This document shows, piece by piece, positions 16,828 through 26,810 of a stretch of DNA of 44,239 bases. Numbering within the stretch: position 1 is the stretch's first letter; each line of letters begins with the position of its first letter. The stretch is from contig JAUXWL010000145.1 in NCBI GenBank assembly GCA_030680155.1, positions 1 to 44,239 of the forward strand, in the 5' to 3' direction. Below the pieces are notes generated by a model. That model did no database searches. It was given only the letters and a program-made list of their open reading frames with translations, and was not told where the DNA came from. Origin of the DNA: Anaerolineales bacterium. GTDB taxonomy: Bacteria; Chloroflexota; Anaerolineae; Anaerolineales; Villigracilaceae. The translations under genes were made by a program, and so were the position numbers.

Positions 16828-17976
16828 TCAGGGCGTTGCAAGTTTATAGAATTTAAATTCACCGTCCATGATCTGTAAAATGACGGCGCTCTTGATGGGG
16901 TCGCCGCTTCCGGAATATTGCATGGTGCCTGTCACGCCATTGAACGATTCGGTCCCTGCCAGTCCGGCTTGTATCGCCGCAGGGGTGAAGGAATCCTGGC
17001 TTTGGATCGCTTTGAATAACAAACCAAAGGCGTCGTAGGTCAGGGCGGCTACGTCGTCGGGCGTTTGATTGTATAGTTCAATGTATTTCTGGATGAAACT
17101 GCGGGCCGGCTCCTCCGCAATGTCGGACGCATAATGCGTGCTGAAATACGCGCCTTCGAGGACGCCGCGGTCTTCGGCGGAGATGGTGCCCCAGGCGTCA
17201 CTGCCGATGATCGGGATGTTGATGCCCAGGGCGCGAGCCTGTTTTACCTGTAGCGGGATTTCGTTCTCGTAGTTTGGCAGGAATAATACCTGCGCATTGC
17301 TGTCTTTAATTCTGGTTAACTGGACTGTGAAATCCTCTTCGCCGGTTGTGTAGGTTTCGAATGCCGTGACCGTACCGCCGGCGGCTTCAAAAACCTGCTT
17401 GAAGATATCGGCAATGCCGCTGTTATAGGCGCTGGCAACGTCGTACAGGACGGCGGCTTGGGTGGCATTGAACTCTTCGAAAACGAACCTTGCCATCACC
17501 TGTCCCTGGAAGGGGTCGAGAAACGCCACGCGGAACACATATTGTTTTCCAAGGGTGGTCTCCGGATTGGTGGACCAGGGACTGATCATTGGGATACCTG
17601 AGTTTTCAGCAATGCGCGATACGGGGATGGCGTTGCGGCTGGCTTGCGGACCGATGATCGCGACAACATTTTGGCGGTTGATTAATTTTTCCGCCGCAGC
17701 CACGGCAGTTTCGGGTTTGTCCTCATTGTCTTCGATGAGGAGGGCGATTTTGTACTGGCGTCCCCCGATGGTCAGTCCGCCTGCGTCATTGATCTCCGCT
17801 GCCGCCATTTCCGCCGCATTCACTGTGGATTTTCCGACGTTGGGGATACTGCCGGTGAGCGGCGCAATAACACCGATGCGGATTTCGTCGGAGGAGGGTT
17901 GTCCGCTCGCGGGTTGGCAGGCGGCAAGTGCGGCGATGAGAATAAGAATCATCAAGTGGGGGAAGATTGGGCGCAT
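16828..17976 (-). CDS. Branched-chain amino-acid-type substrate-binding lipoprotein (orphan)
   Basis: A 382-residue periplasmic binding protein of fold type I, LivK/AmtB-regulator-like (IRIGVIAPLTGS near the mature N terminus, then the YD.YN-rich core of this family). The lipobox AALAAC puts the lipidated cysteine at residue 20, so it is tethered outside the membrane. The ATG at 17976 is preferred: it has GGAG about 9 nt upstream and begins a normal signal peptide. An in-frame ATG at 18006 would add ten residues before it. Such proteins usually sit beside LivH/M/G/F permease and ATPase genes; none is here. Both neighbours are membrane sensors, so a ligand-presenting co-receptor role is more likely than transport, by inference. 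Ligand type (amino acid, amide, urea) is not decided by sequence. Confidence 0.92.
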   Translation of the reverse strand: MRPIFPHLMILILIAALAACQPASGQPSSDEIRIGVIAPLTGSIPNVGKSTVNAAEMAAAEINDAGGLTIGGRQYKIALLIEDNEDKPETAVAAAEKLINRQNVVAIIGPQASRNAIPVSRIAENSGIPMISPWSTNPETTLGKQYVFRVAFLDPFQGQVMARFVFEEFNATQAAVLYDVASAYNSGIADIFKQVFEAAGGTVTAFETYTTGEEDFTVQLTRIKDSNAQVLFLPNYENEIPLQVKQARALGINIPIIGSDAWGTISAEDRGVLEGAYFSTHYASDIAEEPARSFIQKYIELYNQTPDDVAALTYDAFGLLFKAIQSQDSFTPAAIQAGLAGTESFNGVTGTMQYSGSGDPIKSAVILQIMDGEFKFYKLATP

Positions 17977-18011
17977 GAGGTTTTTCTCCGTTCGTAAAGT
18001 TTGCATGTTCT

Positions 18012-19742
18012 TTAAGTATCCATGACCAGTTTCATGGAGACCGGTTCGATCTGAACGAGCACATCTGAACCGCCAAGAGCGCGGCTTAATTCCTGTGCGG
18101 CGGTTTGCAGGATGGTCTCGAAGCGGGTGGAGGAGCTGATACGGCTGGTGATATCCGTGGTGATGCGTTCGATGTCTGCGCGGCGCTGGGTGGATTGAAG
18201 CAGGGTTGCGGTTTCGATGGCCAGCGAAAGACGCTCTGCAACTGCCTTTGCAATGTCTGTATCGTCATCAGAGAGCGAAAGCTTGCTGCTTGTACTGATG
18301 TGGATCACGCCAATCGTCCGTTCGCGTAGTTTGATGGGAACGGCGAAGTTTGCATGTTCGCTGGAGGTGCGGGTAAGGACCGGCGTCCCTGTTTTAATCG
18401 CTTCGGTGATGTGAATGCCTTCGATGGGCTGGTCAAGCGGTTTGACGGAAGTTTCTGTCAGCTGGTATCCAACTCCCAGCGATTTTGGGCGCATGACCTT
18501 CCAGGATTCTGCTGTCGTTTCGCTGATGGCGCTTCTGGCTTCTGCAAGCGAGCGTTGCGCTTCTTCGATGGCAATGGCGTTGTTGATGGCGATGGAGACC
18601 TGGTCTGCCAGCGTGATTAAGACGTCAACATCATCCTGCTTGAAGGCGTTGGCTGCGGCGCTTTGCACATCCATTGCGCCGATGAGGTGTCCGCCATACC
18701 GCAGGGGGAGGGCGATCTCTGAGCGTGTGTTTGGGAGGTCGGGATTGTCGAAGTAAACCGCATCCGTCCCAACGTCCAGGGCGATGCGTGCCTGGCCGGT
18801 GGCTGTTACAAAGCCGACGATGCCGGTCTGCCCGACCTGGAGTTTGTGTCCACGGGCGAGCATCCTTTGTCCGCCTTCGCTGTTTGTGGCGCGCAGGATT
18901 GCATTTTCGCGTTGTGCGTCAAGCAGGAAGATGCCCGTGTGATAGTTATTGAATTGTTCGCTGATCACTTGCGTGATGCGTGGAAGAAGTTCTTCGAGGT
19001 TTTGGACGGTTGAGATGGCCTTCAAGACCTGGGTGACAGCCTGGAATTGACGGGCGCGCTTTTCGTTGATCTGGTTGGCGAGTTCAAGTTCAGCTGTGCG
19101 CTGTTGGACGCGTTCTTCAAGCGATGTGCGCAGTTGGTTGAGTTCTATGTTTTCAATTTTTTGGATTTCTTCGCTGGCGCGCGCTTTTTTAATGTTTTCG
19201 TTCAGGCGCAGAATTAAAAGATGGGTAATTCCTGCGCCCGCAATTAGCAGGATGAGCACAATAATCGCGTTGTCCAGTCTTGCCGGGGTAAATGGGACTC
19301 TTCCGCTTAGGTCAGCTGCTGCGATGATGATGACGCCAATGACGGTAAGCGGCATGGCAATAAAAAGCGCGCGCCTGCCAAGCAGAAGGGCCGCAATCGT
19401 TAGAATTACAGGGAAGCTGACGATGGCTGTGTTCTTGAGGCCATTCGTGTTGACTGAAATGATCGTTGCGGCGACGATCAAGGCGATGGGGACAACGACT
19501 TTTGCCACGCCCACCCTGTTTTGAAGGACGTAGTACATGGATATGGCTTCAAGGATGAGGGTAATGGTGAGGGTGATGAGCGCGGGGATGTTCCGTGAAT
19601 CTTCGCCAATAACGCCTGTTACCAGTGGCAGCAGCGCCACGTTGGTTAATAAAATGAAAATCAATATATTGCGCGTCAGCCTGATGAATGACGGGGTGGT
19701 ATCTTCTTCGTCTTTAAAGTAGTCGAATATATTCGCTAACAT
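18012..19742 (-). CDS. Six-TM GAF sensor without output domain
   Basis: A 576-residue protein with about six closely packed hydrophobic helices in the first 200 residues and no sizeable outer domain. A coiled coil (LEERVQQRTAELE) follows, then GAF (ATNSEGG, RIALDVG, NPDLPNTRSEIALPL), a GAF-like domain (ESW...GVGY) and the helix-strand tail. No output domain is present. The ATG at 19742 is chosen because AGGAG lies 6 nt upstream and the upstream sensor ends 1 bp before; the frame stays open upstream to 19859 but that part lies inside the other gene. The membrane bundle may sense membrane state or a lipophilic ligand, which the sequence does not show. Confidence 0.9.
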   Translation of the reverse strand: MLANIFDYFKDEEDTTPSFIRLTRNILIFILLTNVALLPLVTGVIGEDSRNIPALITLTITLILEAISMYYVLQNRVGVAKVVVPIALIVAATIISVNTNGLKNTAIVSFPVILTIAALLLGRRALFIAMPLTVIGVIIIAAADLSGRVPFTPARLDNAIIVLILLIAGAGITHLLILRLNENIKKARASEEIQKIENIELNQLRTSLEERVQQRTAELELANQINEKRARQFQAVTQVLKAISTVQNLEELLPRITQVISEQFNNYHTGIFLLDAQRENAILRATNSEGGQRMLARGHKLQVGQTGIVGFVTATGQARIALDVGTDAVYFDNPDLPNTRSEIALPLRYGGHLIGAMDVQSAAANAFKQDDVDVLITLADQVSIAINNAIAIEEAQRSLAEARSAISETTAESWKVMRPKSLGVGYQLTETSVKPLDQPIEGIHITEAIKTGTPVLTRTSSEHANFAVPIKLRERTIGVIHISTSSKLSLSDDDTDIAKAVAERLSLAIETATLLQSTQRRADIERITTDITSRISSSTRFETILQTAAQELSRALGGSDVLVQIEPVSMKLVMDT

Positions 19743-19743
19743 G

Positions 19744-22713
19744 TCATTCTCCTGCGCGTTTCTTCCTGTCTGAGAATTCTTCTGTAAATTGAATGGCGAC
19801 GTCCGTGCCGGGCAGGGTGTTGCCCAGTTCCTGGACGGCTGTTTGCAGGATGTTTTCAAGACTGACGAGGTTGCTGATCTTGGAGGAAATTTGCCCGATA
19901 GCGTGCTCCTTGGCAGCGCGTTTTTGAGCGTCCTGGATCAGGCGCGCATTTTCGATGGCGAATGCAGTGCGCTCGGCGGTTGCCTGTGCCATGGCAAGCT
20001 CATCTTCATCCCATGTGCGGGTGGGGTCGGTGGCGTGTAATTTTAGGGTGCCAATCCGTGTGCCGCGCAATACAAGCGGAATGGAGAGGCTTTGCGCATC
20101 TGTCCCATCGGTGGGTTGTATGCTTCTGGCTTCCACGCCATCGAAGTGATATCCGGCAATAGTCTGCTGGGAAAGGAACTGGCTCCATTGTTGTTCGCCC
20201 AACTGCGCGGCGATCTGCTGGGCTTGTCGGAGCGCATCCACGCTTTGCTGGTAGGAGCGCGCGTTCTGGATGGCGATACTGACCTGGTCCGTCAGGGTGG
20301 ATAGGATGCTGACATCCTCCTGGGAGAAGGCGTTTGTTTTTGTGCTTTGCACATCCAATGCGCCTATGACTTCGAGCCCGATTCGCAGGGGCAGGGCGAT
20401 TTCGGAGTGGGTTTCCGGGAGGTCGGGGTTGTTGAAGTAAACCGCATCAAGCCCAACGTCCAGGGCGATGCGCGGTTCCCCGGAGCGGGTGGCATATCCG
20501 ACGATGCCTATTTCACCAACTCGCAGGCGATGACTGCGCGCCAACATCGCTTTTCCACCTTCACTGTTTGCTGCAACAAGTACGGCGTATTCCTTGTGCG
20601 TATCAAGCAGGAAGATGCCGACGTGATAGAAGCCGAGTTCCTCCGAGATGGTTTCGGTGATCTGTGGCAGGAGATTGTCGAGCGCCTGTGTGGAACTGAT
20701 GGTGTGGGAGATGCGCGCAATGGCTTCGAATTGGGAGGCGCGGTAGGCGTTGCTTTCGCTGATCTTTTCCAACTCGCTGGTGCGTTCCATGATGCGGTCT
20801 TCAAGTCCGCTGAGGGTCTCATGCAGGCGTTCCGCCATTGAGTTGAACGCCCTGGCAAGCATACCTGTTTCATCCTGCGTTTTGATCTCCACGCGGGCTG
20901 AGAGGTTGCCGCGCGTGATTTGATCCACGGTGGTGGTTAATCGCTTTAATGGCTGGGTGATAATTTGACCGACCCAAATGCTGACGAGCAGTGCGCCAAT
21001 AAACATCATAATCAGGATGAGGATCGCGCCTTGCAGGGTGGAGCCGATCTCGTCCTGTACTTCCTGCCGTGAGGTAACGATCTGTGCATTTAGCTCACTC
21101 TCAGGCGCGATGAGAATAAGTTTATAGCCGGTGCTTTCGAGACCGGCAATGGCAAAGTAGGTTTCAACCCCATCGATGCGGATATTAAGCAGGGTGGCAT
21201 TGTTGATCAACAGGCGTTGAGCCGCAAAGTGCAGGATGGCCGAGTCTGTATCAAAAAGGGATTGGGATGGACTTTCGTTAACCGGTACTTCTTCGGGTTC
21301 CAGCCCGTACAATTGATACCCTTCTTCAGGCATGGTGATAATGAAACTGTTCTTATCCACGAGGAAAGCGAAGTCTGTTTCGCCCAGATGAATGCCAGAG
21401 ACAAGCTCGGAAATACGCGCAAGTTGAATATCCACGCTGATCACGCCTTTGAAGTTTCCGCTTTTTGAGTAAACTGGTACGGTCAGCGTGACAATCAGTC
21501 CACTTCCGGCGGGATCCTGGTAAGGCTTGGTCCATTGAGGCAGCCGATCCGGGTTTCTCTCGGGTGTTCCAATGGTGTAGAACGGCTGGGTAAGCGGGTT
21601 GAAATCCGGGGGGATATTTTCCGCCAGATCAATATTGGGGTAGTAGATGGTGTATCCGAGGCTGCTGATGTAATAAATCGCGACAACGTCGGGGTGGCTT
21701 TCCAGGAAGCCTGGGGTTACAAAATCCAGGAAGATATTGGCGTTGAGGTCCCTGATGATCTCGTTGTCCAGTGTATAGGTGTTGGGAAGATAGATGGACG
21801 CAGGATCGGTTCCGGAGTTCCCGTATTGACCGTCAGGCAATTGGAAAACTTTTTCCGCTGAATTCCAGTAGGTGTTTTCGAAAAAGGCGTCACGCCGAAC
21901 GCCAAGATTTGAGAGGTATTCCGCAATGCCGACCAGATCGTTTGTCGTTTCTGTCAGCAAGGCGTCGATTTCACCGGCTTTGGATTGGACGGCGCCAAGG
22001 ATTTCCTGTTCCGTTTGCGCTTTTACGCTCTCTTCGTATCTGTTTGAAAGCGAGCCGATGATAACGTTTGCGCGACCCAGTCCAAAGTAGGATAGGGCTG
22101 CAACTGTAATGCCGCCCGTTACCAGAATCCCCAACGTGATTTTTGCTTGCAGGGTAAATCTTTTGAATTCGCGCAGCAGAACAATAAAGGCGGATGCAAC
22201 GATCACTAATAGAGCAAGCAGGGAGTATGTATCCGGCAGAGGAATTTTGACCCTGTCCCCGCCAAGGGCTGTGTCCATAAAGAAGGCGGCGGCTCCAAGG
22301 ATCAATGCGCCAACGACGCCGGGAATGGAGCGGTTCGATTTCATGGCAAGCCCGGTGATGGAGGTTATAACTACCATAATCGATGCGGCGATGATTAGCC
22401 CCAGCCCCTCTGTGAAGAAGGGTATGGTCAATGCTTTGACAAGAAATATGGTACCAACAATCATCATCGCAAGGTTGATGCGCCCCTTGCGAATTAGAGA
22501 AAGGGAGAATAGGTCAAAGATTGACGCGACAGCCAATATGGCCGCAGGTATGTATAGCTGCGGCAGGTTGCCCGAATAGCCCAGAAACGCGAAAATTGCG
22601 GCAGTTAGAATTGCAATGACCGTCAAGACAAGAGTAATGACAGTGGCGCTTCGGCTGTATTGATCCGGGGTGAACCCGGTGCCGTTGTTGTTTGGAGTTG
22701 GATTAGTATTCAT
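19744..22713 (-). CDS. TM-bundle plus Cache-HAMP-GAF sensor without output domain
   Basis: A 989-residue receptor that combines both sensor styles of the operon. About six hydrophobic helices (20-190) are followed by a seventh (about 195-215), a Cache domain (about 220-565), a further TM (about 570-592), HAMP (about 592-650), coiled coil, GAF (AANSEGG, RIALDVG, NPDLPETHSEIALPL), a GAF-like domain and the helix-strand tail. The Cache part is close to that of the 829-residue paralogue but has QPFY in place of GRPWY, so ligand specificity probably differs. No output domain is present. The ATG at 22713 has no strong Shine-Dalgarno and lies 15 bp after the upstream gene, so reinitiation is likely. 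Confidence 0.92.
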   Translation of the reverse strand: MNTNPTPNNNGTGFTPDQYSRSATVITLVLTVIAILTAAIFAFLGYSGNLPQLYIPAAILAVASIFDLFSLSLIRKGRINLAMMIVGTIFLVKALTIPFFTEGLGLIIAASIMVVITSITGLAMKSNRSIPGVVGALILGAAAFFMDTALGGDRVKIPLPDTYSLLALLVIVASAFIVLLREFKRFTLQAKITLGILVTGGITVAALSYFGLGRANVIIGSLSNRYEESVKAQTEQEILGAVQSKAGEIDALLTETTNDLVGIAEYLSNLGVRRDAFFENTYWNSAEKVFQLPDGQYGNSGTDPASIYLPNTYTLDNEIIRDLNANIFLDFVTPGFLESHPDVVAIYYISSLGYTIYYPNIDLAENIPPDFNPLTQPFYTIGTPERNPDRLPQWTKPYQDPAGSGLIVTLTVPVYSKSGNFKGVISVDIQLARISELVSGIHLGETDFAFLVDKNSFIITMPEEGYQLYGLEPEEVPVNESPSQSLFDTDSAILHFAAQRLLINNATLLNIRIDGVETYFAIAGLESTGYKLILIAPESELNAQIVTSRQEVQDEIGSTLQGAILILIMMFIGALLVSIWVGQIITQPLKRLTTTVDQITRGNLSARVEIKTQDETGMLARAFNSMAERLHETLSGLEDRIMERTSELEKISESNAYRASQFEAIARISHTISSTQALDNLLPQITETISEELGFYHVGIFLLDTHKEYAVLVAANSEGGKAMLARSHRLRVGEIGIVGYATRSGEPRIALDVGLDAVYFNNPDLPETHSEIALPLRIGLEVIGALDVQSTKTNAFSQEDVSILSTLTDQVSIAIQNARSYQQSVDALRQAQQIAAQLGEQQWSQFLSQQTIAGYHFDGVEARSIQPTDGTDAQSLSIPLVLRGTRIGTLKLHATDPTRTWDEDELAMAQATAERTAFAIENARLIQDAQKRAAKEHAIGQISSKISNLVSLENILQTAVQELGNTLPGTDVAIQFTEEFSDRKKRAGE

Positions 22714-22728
22714 AAGATGCGCAGGCGG

Positions 22729-24456
22729 CTACTTTTCTCCGCTTCCAATCTCAATGGTGATCTGGGCGCCGTTGATTTGGGATCCCAATTCCCTGACGGC
22801 TGTTTTCAGGATGGTTTCGATCTCGGTGCCCGAGCTGATCTTCGCGGAAATCTCACCGATGGCGTGTTCCCGTTCGGCGTTTTTTCGGCTTTCCTCAAGC
22901 AGGCGCGCATTCTCAATGGAGAGGGCGGCGCGCTCCATAATGGCATTGATGATGTCCATTTCATCATTGCTCCATTCGCGTTCGTCATCTGTCTTTACAT
23001 TCAATACTCCAACGATCTCTCCACGGAGGTTCATTGGAATGGTCAGGTTGGCGGAACTGGTATTCTCTTCTTTTTCCCTGTAGACATTGCCGGAACGAAT
23101 GACTTCGTTTGCCCCAGGGATGTGTACGGGTTCTGACAGGAAAATGGTCCTTGAACCGCTTCTGTGTATCCCTGCGAGTTTTTGGGCGCGACTGTACTTT
23201 TTCCACCCGGTCTTAAGGTCGCGGCGATAAACGGCTTCGGATTCCAGGATCGCTTTACGGGTTCCTTCAAAGAGACGGGCGTTATCGATGGCAATCGAGA
23301 CTTGATCTGCAAGGGTGGTGAGGATTTCAATATCTTCCTGGTAGAAAGCCTTGGGCATAGCGCTCTGAATATCCAAAACGCCGATGATTTCTCCATTCGC
23401 CTGCAGGAGTGGCAGAGCCATTTCTGAGCGGGTCTCTGGAAGGTCAGGGTTGTTGAAGTAGGCGGCATCTGCGCCTGTGTCGAGAGCAATGCGGACCTTC
23501 CCGGTTTTCGCGACATCTCCCACGATGCCGGTCTGTCCGATCTTTAGTTTGTGTGTACGCGCAAGCATGCGCGCTCCCCCAGCGCTGTTTGCGGCCCTGA
23601 GTACGGCATACTCCTTGTTTAGGTCAACAAGAAAAACTCCCACATGATAGAAACCAAATTGCTGGCTGATCACCTGGGTGATTTGAGGCAGGAGTTCCTC
23701 GAGATCCTTTGTAGAGATAATTACCCGAGATGCCTGTGAAATCGTCTGGAACTGCTTTGCGCGCTTTTCAATTCGCACATTGGCGTTCTCCAATTCCCTG
23801 GTGCGGTATAAAATGCGCTGTTCCAGGGAGTTGGTTAACTCCAGCAACTCTTTATTGTTTTGCTCAAGCTCCAGTTCGTTCCTTTTCCCCTGTTCATTAA
23901 GGTTCTGGATATTTTTTGATGCGAGGTTGATCGTGCTTGAAATAAGCAGAAACCCAACGACAAAAACAAGCGCGTTTCCAGCAGGGGAGGATTGGGCATC
24001 AACAGGTTCAATAACACCCCGGTCCGCGAGGAGAATAAGGGATACTTGCAGGATCGCAAAATAGATTGCCGTACCCGTCGCGGCCTTCCTGCCTAATATA
24101 AGTCCTGTAAAAACAATGATCCATCCGAAAAAAAGGATGTAGGGACGCGGCTGGGCGACAAAGCTAATGCTGATATAGGTAACGACGGCTATCAATGCAA
24201 ATACAAGAGTTAGGCTGGCGGCCCGGGCGTAGCCTTTACGGGTGAGGTAGGTGGCAAGCGCATTGATGATGAATAGCGCCATGGCTGCTGGAATACTTCG
24301 GACGGCCAGTGCGGGAATAATAAAGGTAACCGCTGCCATGGTGGCGATAACCAGCCACGCTCCAAGCGTAATCGTGTGGAGCAGACCGCCGAGGCGGTTT
24401 TGTTCCACGTCTTCGAAGACGGGCGGTTGCAATAGGTTCTTAAAGGCTGTTAACAT
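22729..24456 (-). CDS. Six-TM GAF sensor without output domain
   Basis: A 575-residue protein. Six hydrophobic helices (about 28-190) are followed by an E/N/L-rich coiled coil, then GAF (AANSAGG, RIALDTG, NPDLPETRSEMALPL), a GAF-like domain (GWKKYSRAQ, then IPMNLRGE) and a helix-strand tail ending in EIGSGEK. No catalytic or DNA-binding output. The start ATG at 24456 has only a weak GAAAG upstream. It is separated by 24 bp from the upstream sensor and by 15 bp from the next. The N-terminal half is paralogous in layout to the 576-residue sensor. Confidence 0.91.
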   Translation of the reverse strand: MLTAFKNLLQPPVFEDVEQNRLGGLLHTITLGAWLVIATMAAVTFIIPALAVRSIPAAMALFIINALATYLTRKGYARAASLTLVFALIAVVTYISISFVAQPRPYILFFGWIIVFTGLILGRKAATGTAIYFAILQVSLILLADRGVIEPVDAQSSPAGNALVFVVGFLLISSTINLASKNIQNLNEQGKRNELELEQNNKELLELTNSLEQRILYRTRELENANVRIEKRAKQFQTISQASRVIISTKDLEELLPQITQVISQQFGFYHVGVFLVDLNKEYAVLRAANSAGGARMLARTHKLKIGQTGIVGDVAKTGKVRIALDTGADAAYFNNPDLPETRSEMALPLLQANGEIIGVLDIQSAMPKAFYQEDIEILTTLADQVSIAIDNARLFEGTRKAILESEAVYRRDLKTGWKKYSRAQKLAGIHRSGSRTIFLSEPVHIPGANEVIRSGNVYREKEENTSSANLTIPMNLRGEIVGVLNVKTDDEREWSNDEMDIINAIMERAALSIENARLLEESRKNAEREHAIGEISAKISSGTEIETILKTAVRELGSQINGAQITIEIGSGEK

Positions 24457-24480
24457 AATTTTCTTTCATCATGACGCGTT

Positions 24481-26808
24481 TTATTTCTCTTTGCCCGACG
24501 GGTTCTTTTCTGTATTAAGCTGCAGCACAACCTCCGCGCTTCCCAGTACACGTTCAAGTTCCTCTGCGGTGGTTTGGAGGATATTCTCAATACTCAACGC
24601 CGAGCCAATTCGCGTGGTCGCTTCAAAGATTGTGCGTTCCTTGGAAGCACGTCTCTGGCTCTCATCCAATAAGCGGGCATTTTCCAGGGTTAATGCCGCG
24701 CGATTTGCCGCTGCCTGAGCGATGGCAATCTCTTCTTCCGTCCATGTATGGTTGGGGTCTTCCTGATCTAATCCAATCACGCCAATAAACTGGTGCAGCG
24801 CCATCAAGGGTATCAGAAGGGTATTCTTTGCCCCCTCACCATCGTTGGCTTCTTTCTTTACCATAATCGGCTGACCATCCTCAAGCTGCTTTAGCAGATC
24901 CTGGGACAGGTTTTTGGGAATAGTACGGATCTGCAACCCATCGTATTCATATGCGGGCGGCCTGCGCTCGCTGATGGCGCTGTTCCATGTCTGCTGGGAT
25001 GTCTCGCGGTTCACTTTTGACAATTCAGCGAGAGCGCTTTCCACTTGGTGTACCAGTTGTGCGTTCACAATTGCCGCTGCAAGTTGATCGGCGAGAATCT
25101 GGAGGGTTTGAACATCCTGCTCATCGAATGCATTGGAAGTGGTCGCTTGAATATCCAGCGCTCCAAACGTAATACTGCGGTTGTGGAGCGGCAGTACGAT
25201 TTCTGAACGCGTCGCCGGGAGGTAGGCATTTTCAAAATGAACAGCATCCGTACCCACATCGAGAGCGATATATGCCTGGCCCGTTCGGGTAACGTTGCCG
25301 ACAAGACCGGTCTCGCCTACTTTCAATTTGTAACGGACTTCAAGCATTTTCTCCGCTGCAACACTGCTCGCTGCGCGCAGGATGGCATATTCTCCCCTTT
25401 CATCAACGAGGAAAATGCCCACGTGGTAATACTGTAGTCTTTCACGGATCAGTTCGGCGGATAAATTTAGCAGCGTATCCATATCGCGGATAATGGCGAT
25501 TTCGCGTGCAACGTCAGAGACCGTCTTTAATTCCGTGGCGATGCGTTCAAGATCCTTGGTTCTATCCGCCACCTTCTCTTCAAGATTTTCGAGCGAATGC
25601 TTCAGGTTGAATGCCATTTGGTTAAATGCGTTGGCAAGGTCTTCCAGTTCATCCTGGGTTTTGATTTTGATCGGCTCGCTCAATTGATCTTTGATGTTGT
25701 CGGGGTTTTCCGAGGCGATCTGGCTGGCAACATCCGTCAACTGGCGCAATGGATTGGTAATGGAGCGTGTGAAATAATAGACGATAACGCCAAACACGAT
25801 GGCTATCAGGAATGTATAGGTGACCAGCGAGGTCTGCAGTTCGGTAGTCTGTGACAGAATTTCCTCGCGCGGATAACCAAGCGCGAGCGACCAGCCCGTA
25901 TCAAGTCCTACGGGGGCATAGGAAACATAAAGAGGTGTCCCGTTTGCATCGGTTACTTCCATTAAACCTGTGCGACCTGCCAGCATCTCTGACATTAAAT
26001 CGGACCAGTTTGCAGCCAGCCTTGATTCGGAAGCAGGGAGCATGGAGTCGACCATGACTTCATAATTCCCACCCGCTTCGCCGATACCGAGAACCGTACC
26101 GTCTGATGCAAGCAGGAAGGCGTACCCAGCGTCCCCGATTTTGATGGAATTAATGATCTCCTGGGTTTGGGAGAAGGCGATATCGGCAGTTGCTACGCCT
26201 TTGAAGTCTCCATTCGCTTCATGGAACGGGATGCTCCATGTCACCATCCAGATATCGCCGCCACCCTCGTCGTAGTAAGGGGCAGAAAGGATTGCCTCGC
26301 CTCGTTCCTTTGGCTGGGTGTACCAATCCCATCCGAAATAGTCGTATTCAGGGTTCCCCAGCTGCGTGAATTGCAATGTATTCGAGGGCGTGCGGCTGTA
26401 ATAGGGCGACCAATAATATTGACCCCGATTGAACTTGAACGGTTCGTATGCAATCGCTGAACCAAATACCTGTTCATTCCGCATCAACGTATTTTCGATC
26501 AATCGCAACATCTCATCTTCTTCATAGGCAGCCGACTCTGCGGCGGCAGCGAGATTCATTGCAATCGTTCTTGTCCCAGTCAGGGTGGCGCGAATCAATT
26601 CAACCTTGGCATTGGTATCCGCTGTCAATTCTTCCCGCACGGCATTGGCGGATGCTCCCTGGGTGATGCGGATGCTGATAAATGTGTAGATGGTGAATGC
26701 GAATAACAGCAACGTAATCACCATCGCTGGTAATTTCAGGCTGATGTTTGTCCGTTGAGCCGGACCGGGTGTGCCTGAGGTCAGGGAATCTTGCGGGGAA
26801 GTATTCAT
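24481..26808 (-). CDS. Membrane Cache-HAMP-GAF sensor without output domain
   Basis: A 775-residue receptor with TM1 at about 28-50, a large double-Cache domain at about 55-330, TM2 at about 333-352, and HAMP at about 352-410 (TRSITNPLRQL). A coiled coil, GAF (RAASSVAAEKML variant, YIALDVG, NAYLPATRSEIVLPL), a GAF-like domain and a helix-strand tail follow. The Cache domain has the WDWY ... PYYDEG ... TADI pattern of dCache domains, but lacks the arginine of the amino-acid-binding signature. No output domain is present. The GAF signature is the most drifted of the Cache group (VAAEK for SEGGx). The next gene is only 24 bp away. Confidence 0.92.
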   Translation of the reverse strand: MNTSPQDSLTSGTPGPAQRTNISLKLPAMVITLLLFAFTIYTFISIRITQGASANAVREELTADTNAKVELIRATLTGTRTIAMNLAAAAESAAYEEDEMLRLIENTLMRNEQVFGSAIAYEPFKFNRGQYYWSPYYSRTPSNTLQFTQLGNPEYDYFGWDWYTQPKERGEAILSAPYYDEGGGDIWMVTWSIPFHEANGDFKGVATADIAFSQTQEIINSIKIGDAGYAFLLASDGTVLGIGEAGGNYEVMVDSMLPASESRLAANWSDLMSEMLAGRTGLMEVTDANGTPLYVSYAPVGLDTGWSLALGYPREEILSQTTELQTSLVTYTFLIAIVFGVIVYYFTRSITNPLRQLTDVASQIASENPDNIKDQLSEPIKIKTQDELEDLANAFNQMAFNLKHSLENLEEKVADRTKDLERIATELKTVSDVAREIAIIRDMDTLLNLSAELIRERLQYYHVGIFLVDERGEYAILRAASSVAAEKMLEVRYKLKVGETGLVGNVTRTGQAYIALDVGTDAVHFENAYLPATRSEIVLPLHNRSITFGALDIQATTSNAFDEQDVQTLQILADQLAAAIVNAQLVHQVESALAELSKVNRETSQQTWNSAISERRPPAYEYDGLQIRTIPKNLSQDLLKQLEDGQPIMVKKEANDGEGAKNTLLIPLMALHQFIGVIGLDQEDPNHTWTEEEIAIAQAAANRAALTLENARLLDESQRRASKERTIFEATTRIGSALSIENILQTTAEELERVLGSAEVVLQLNTEKNPSGKEK

Positions 26809-26810
26809 TG

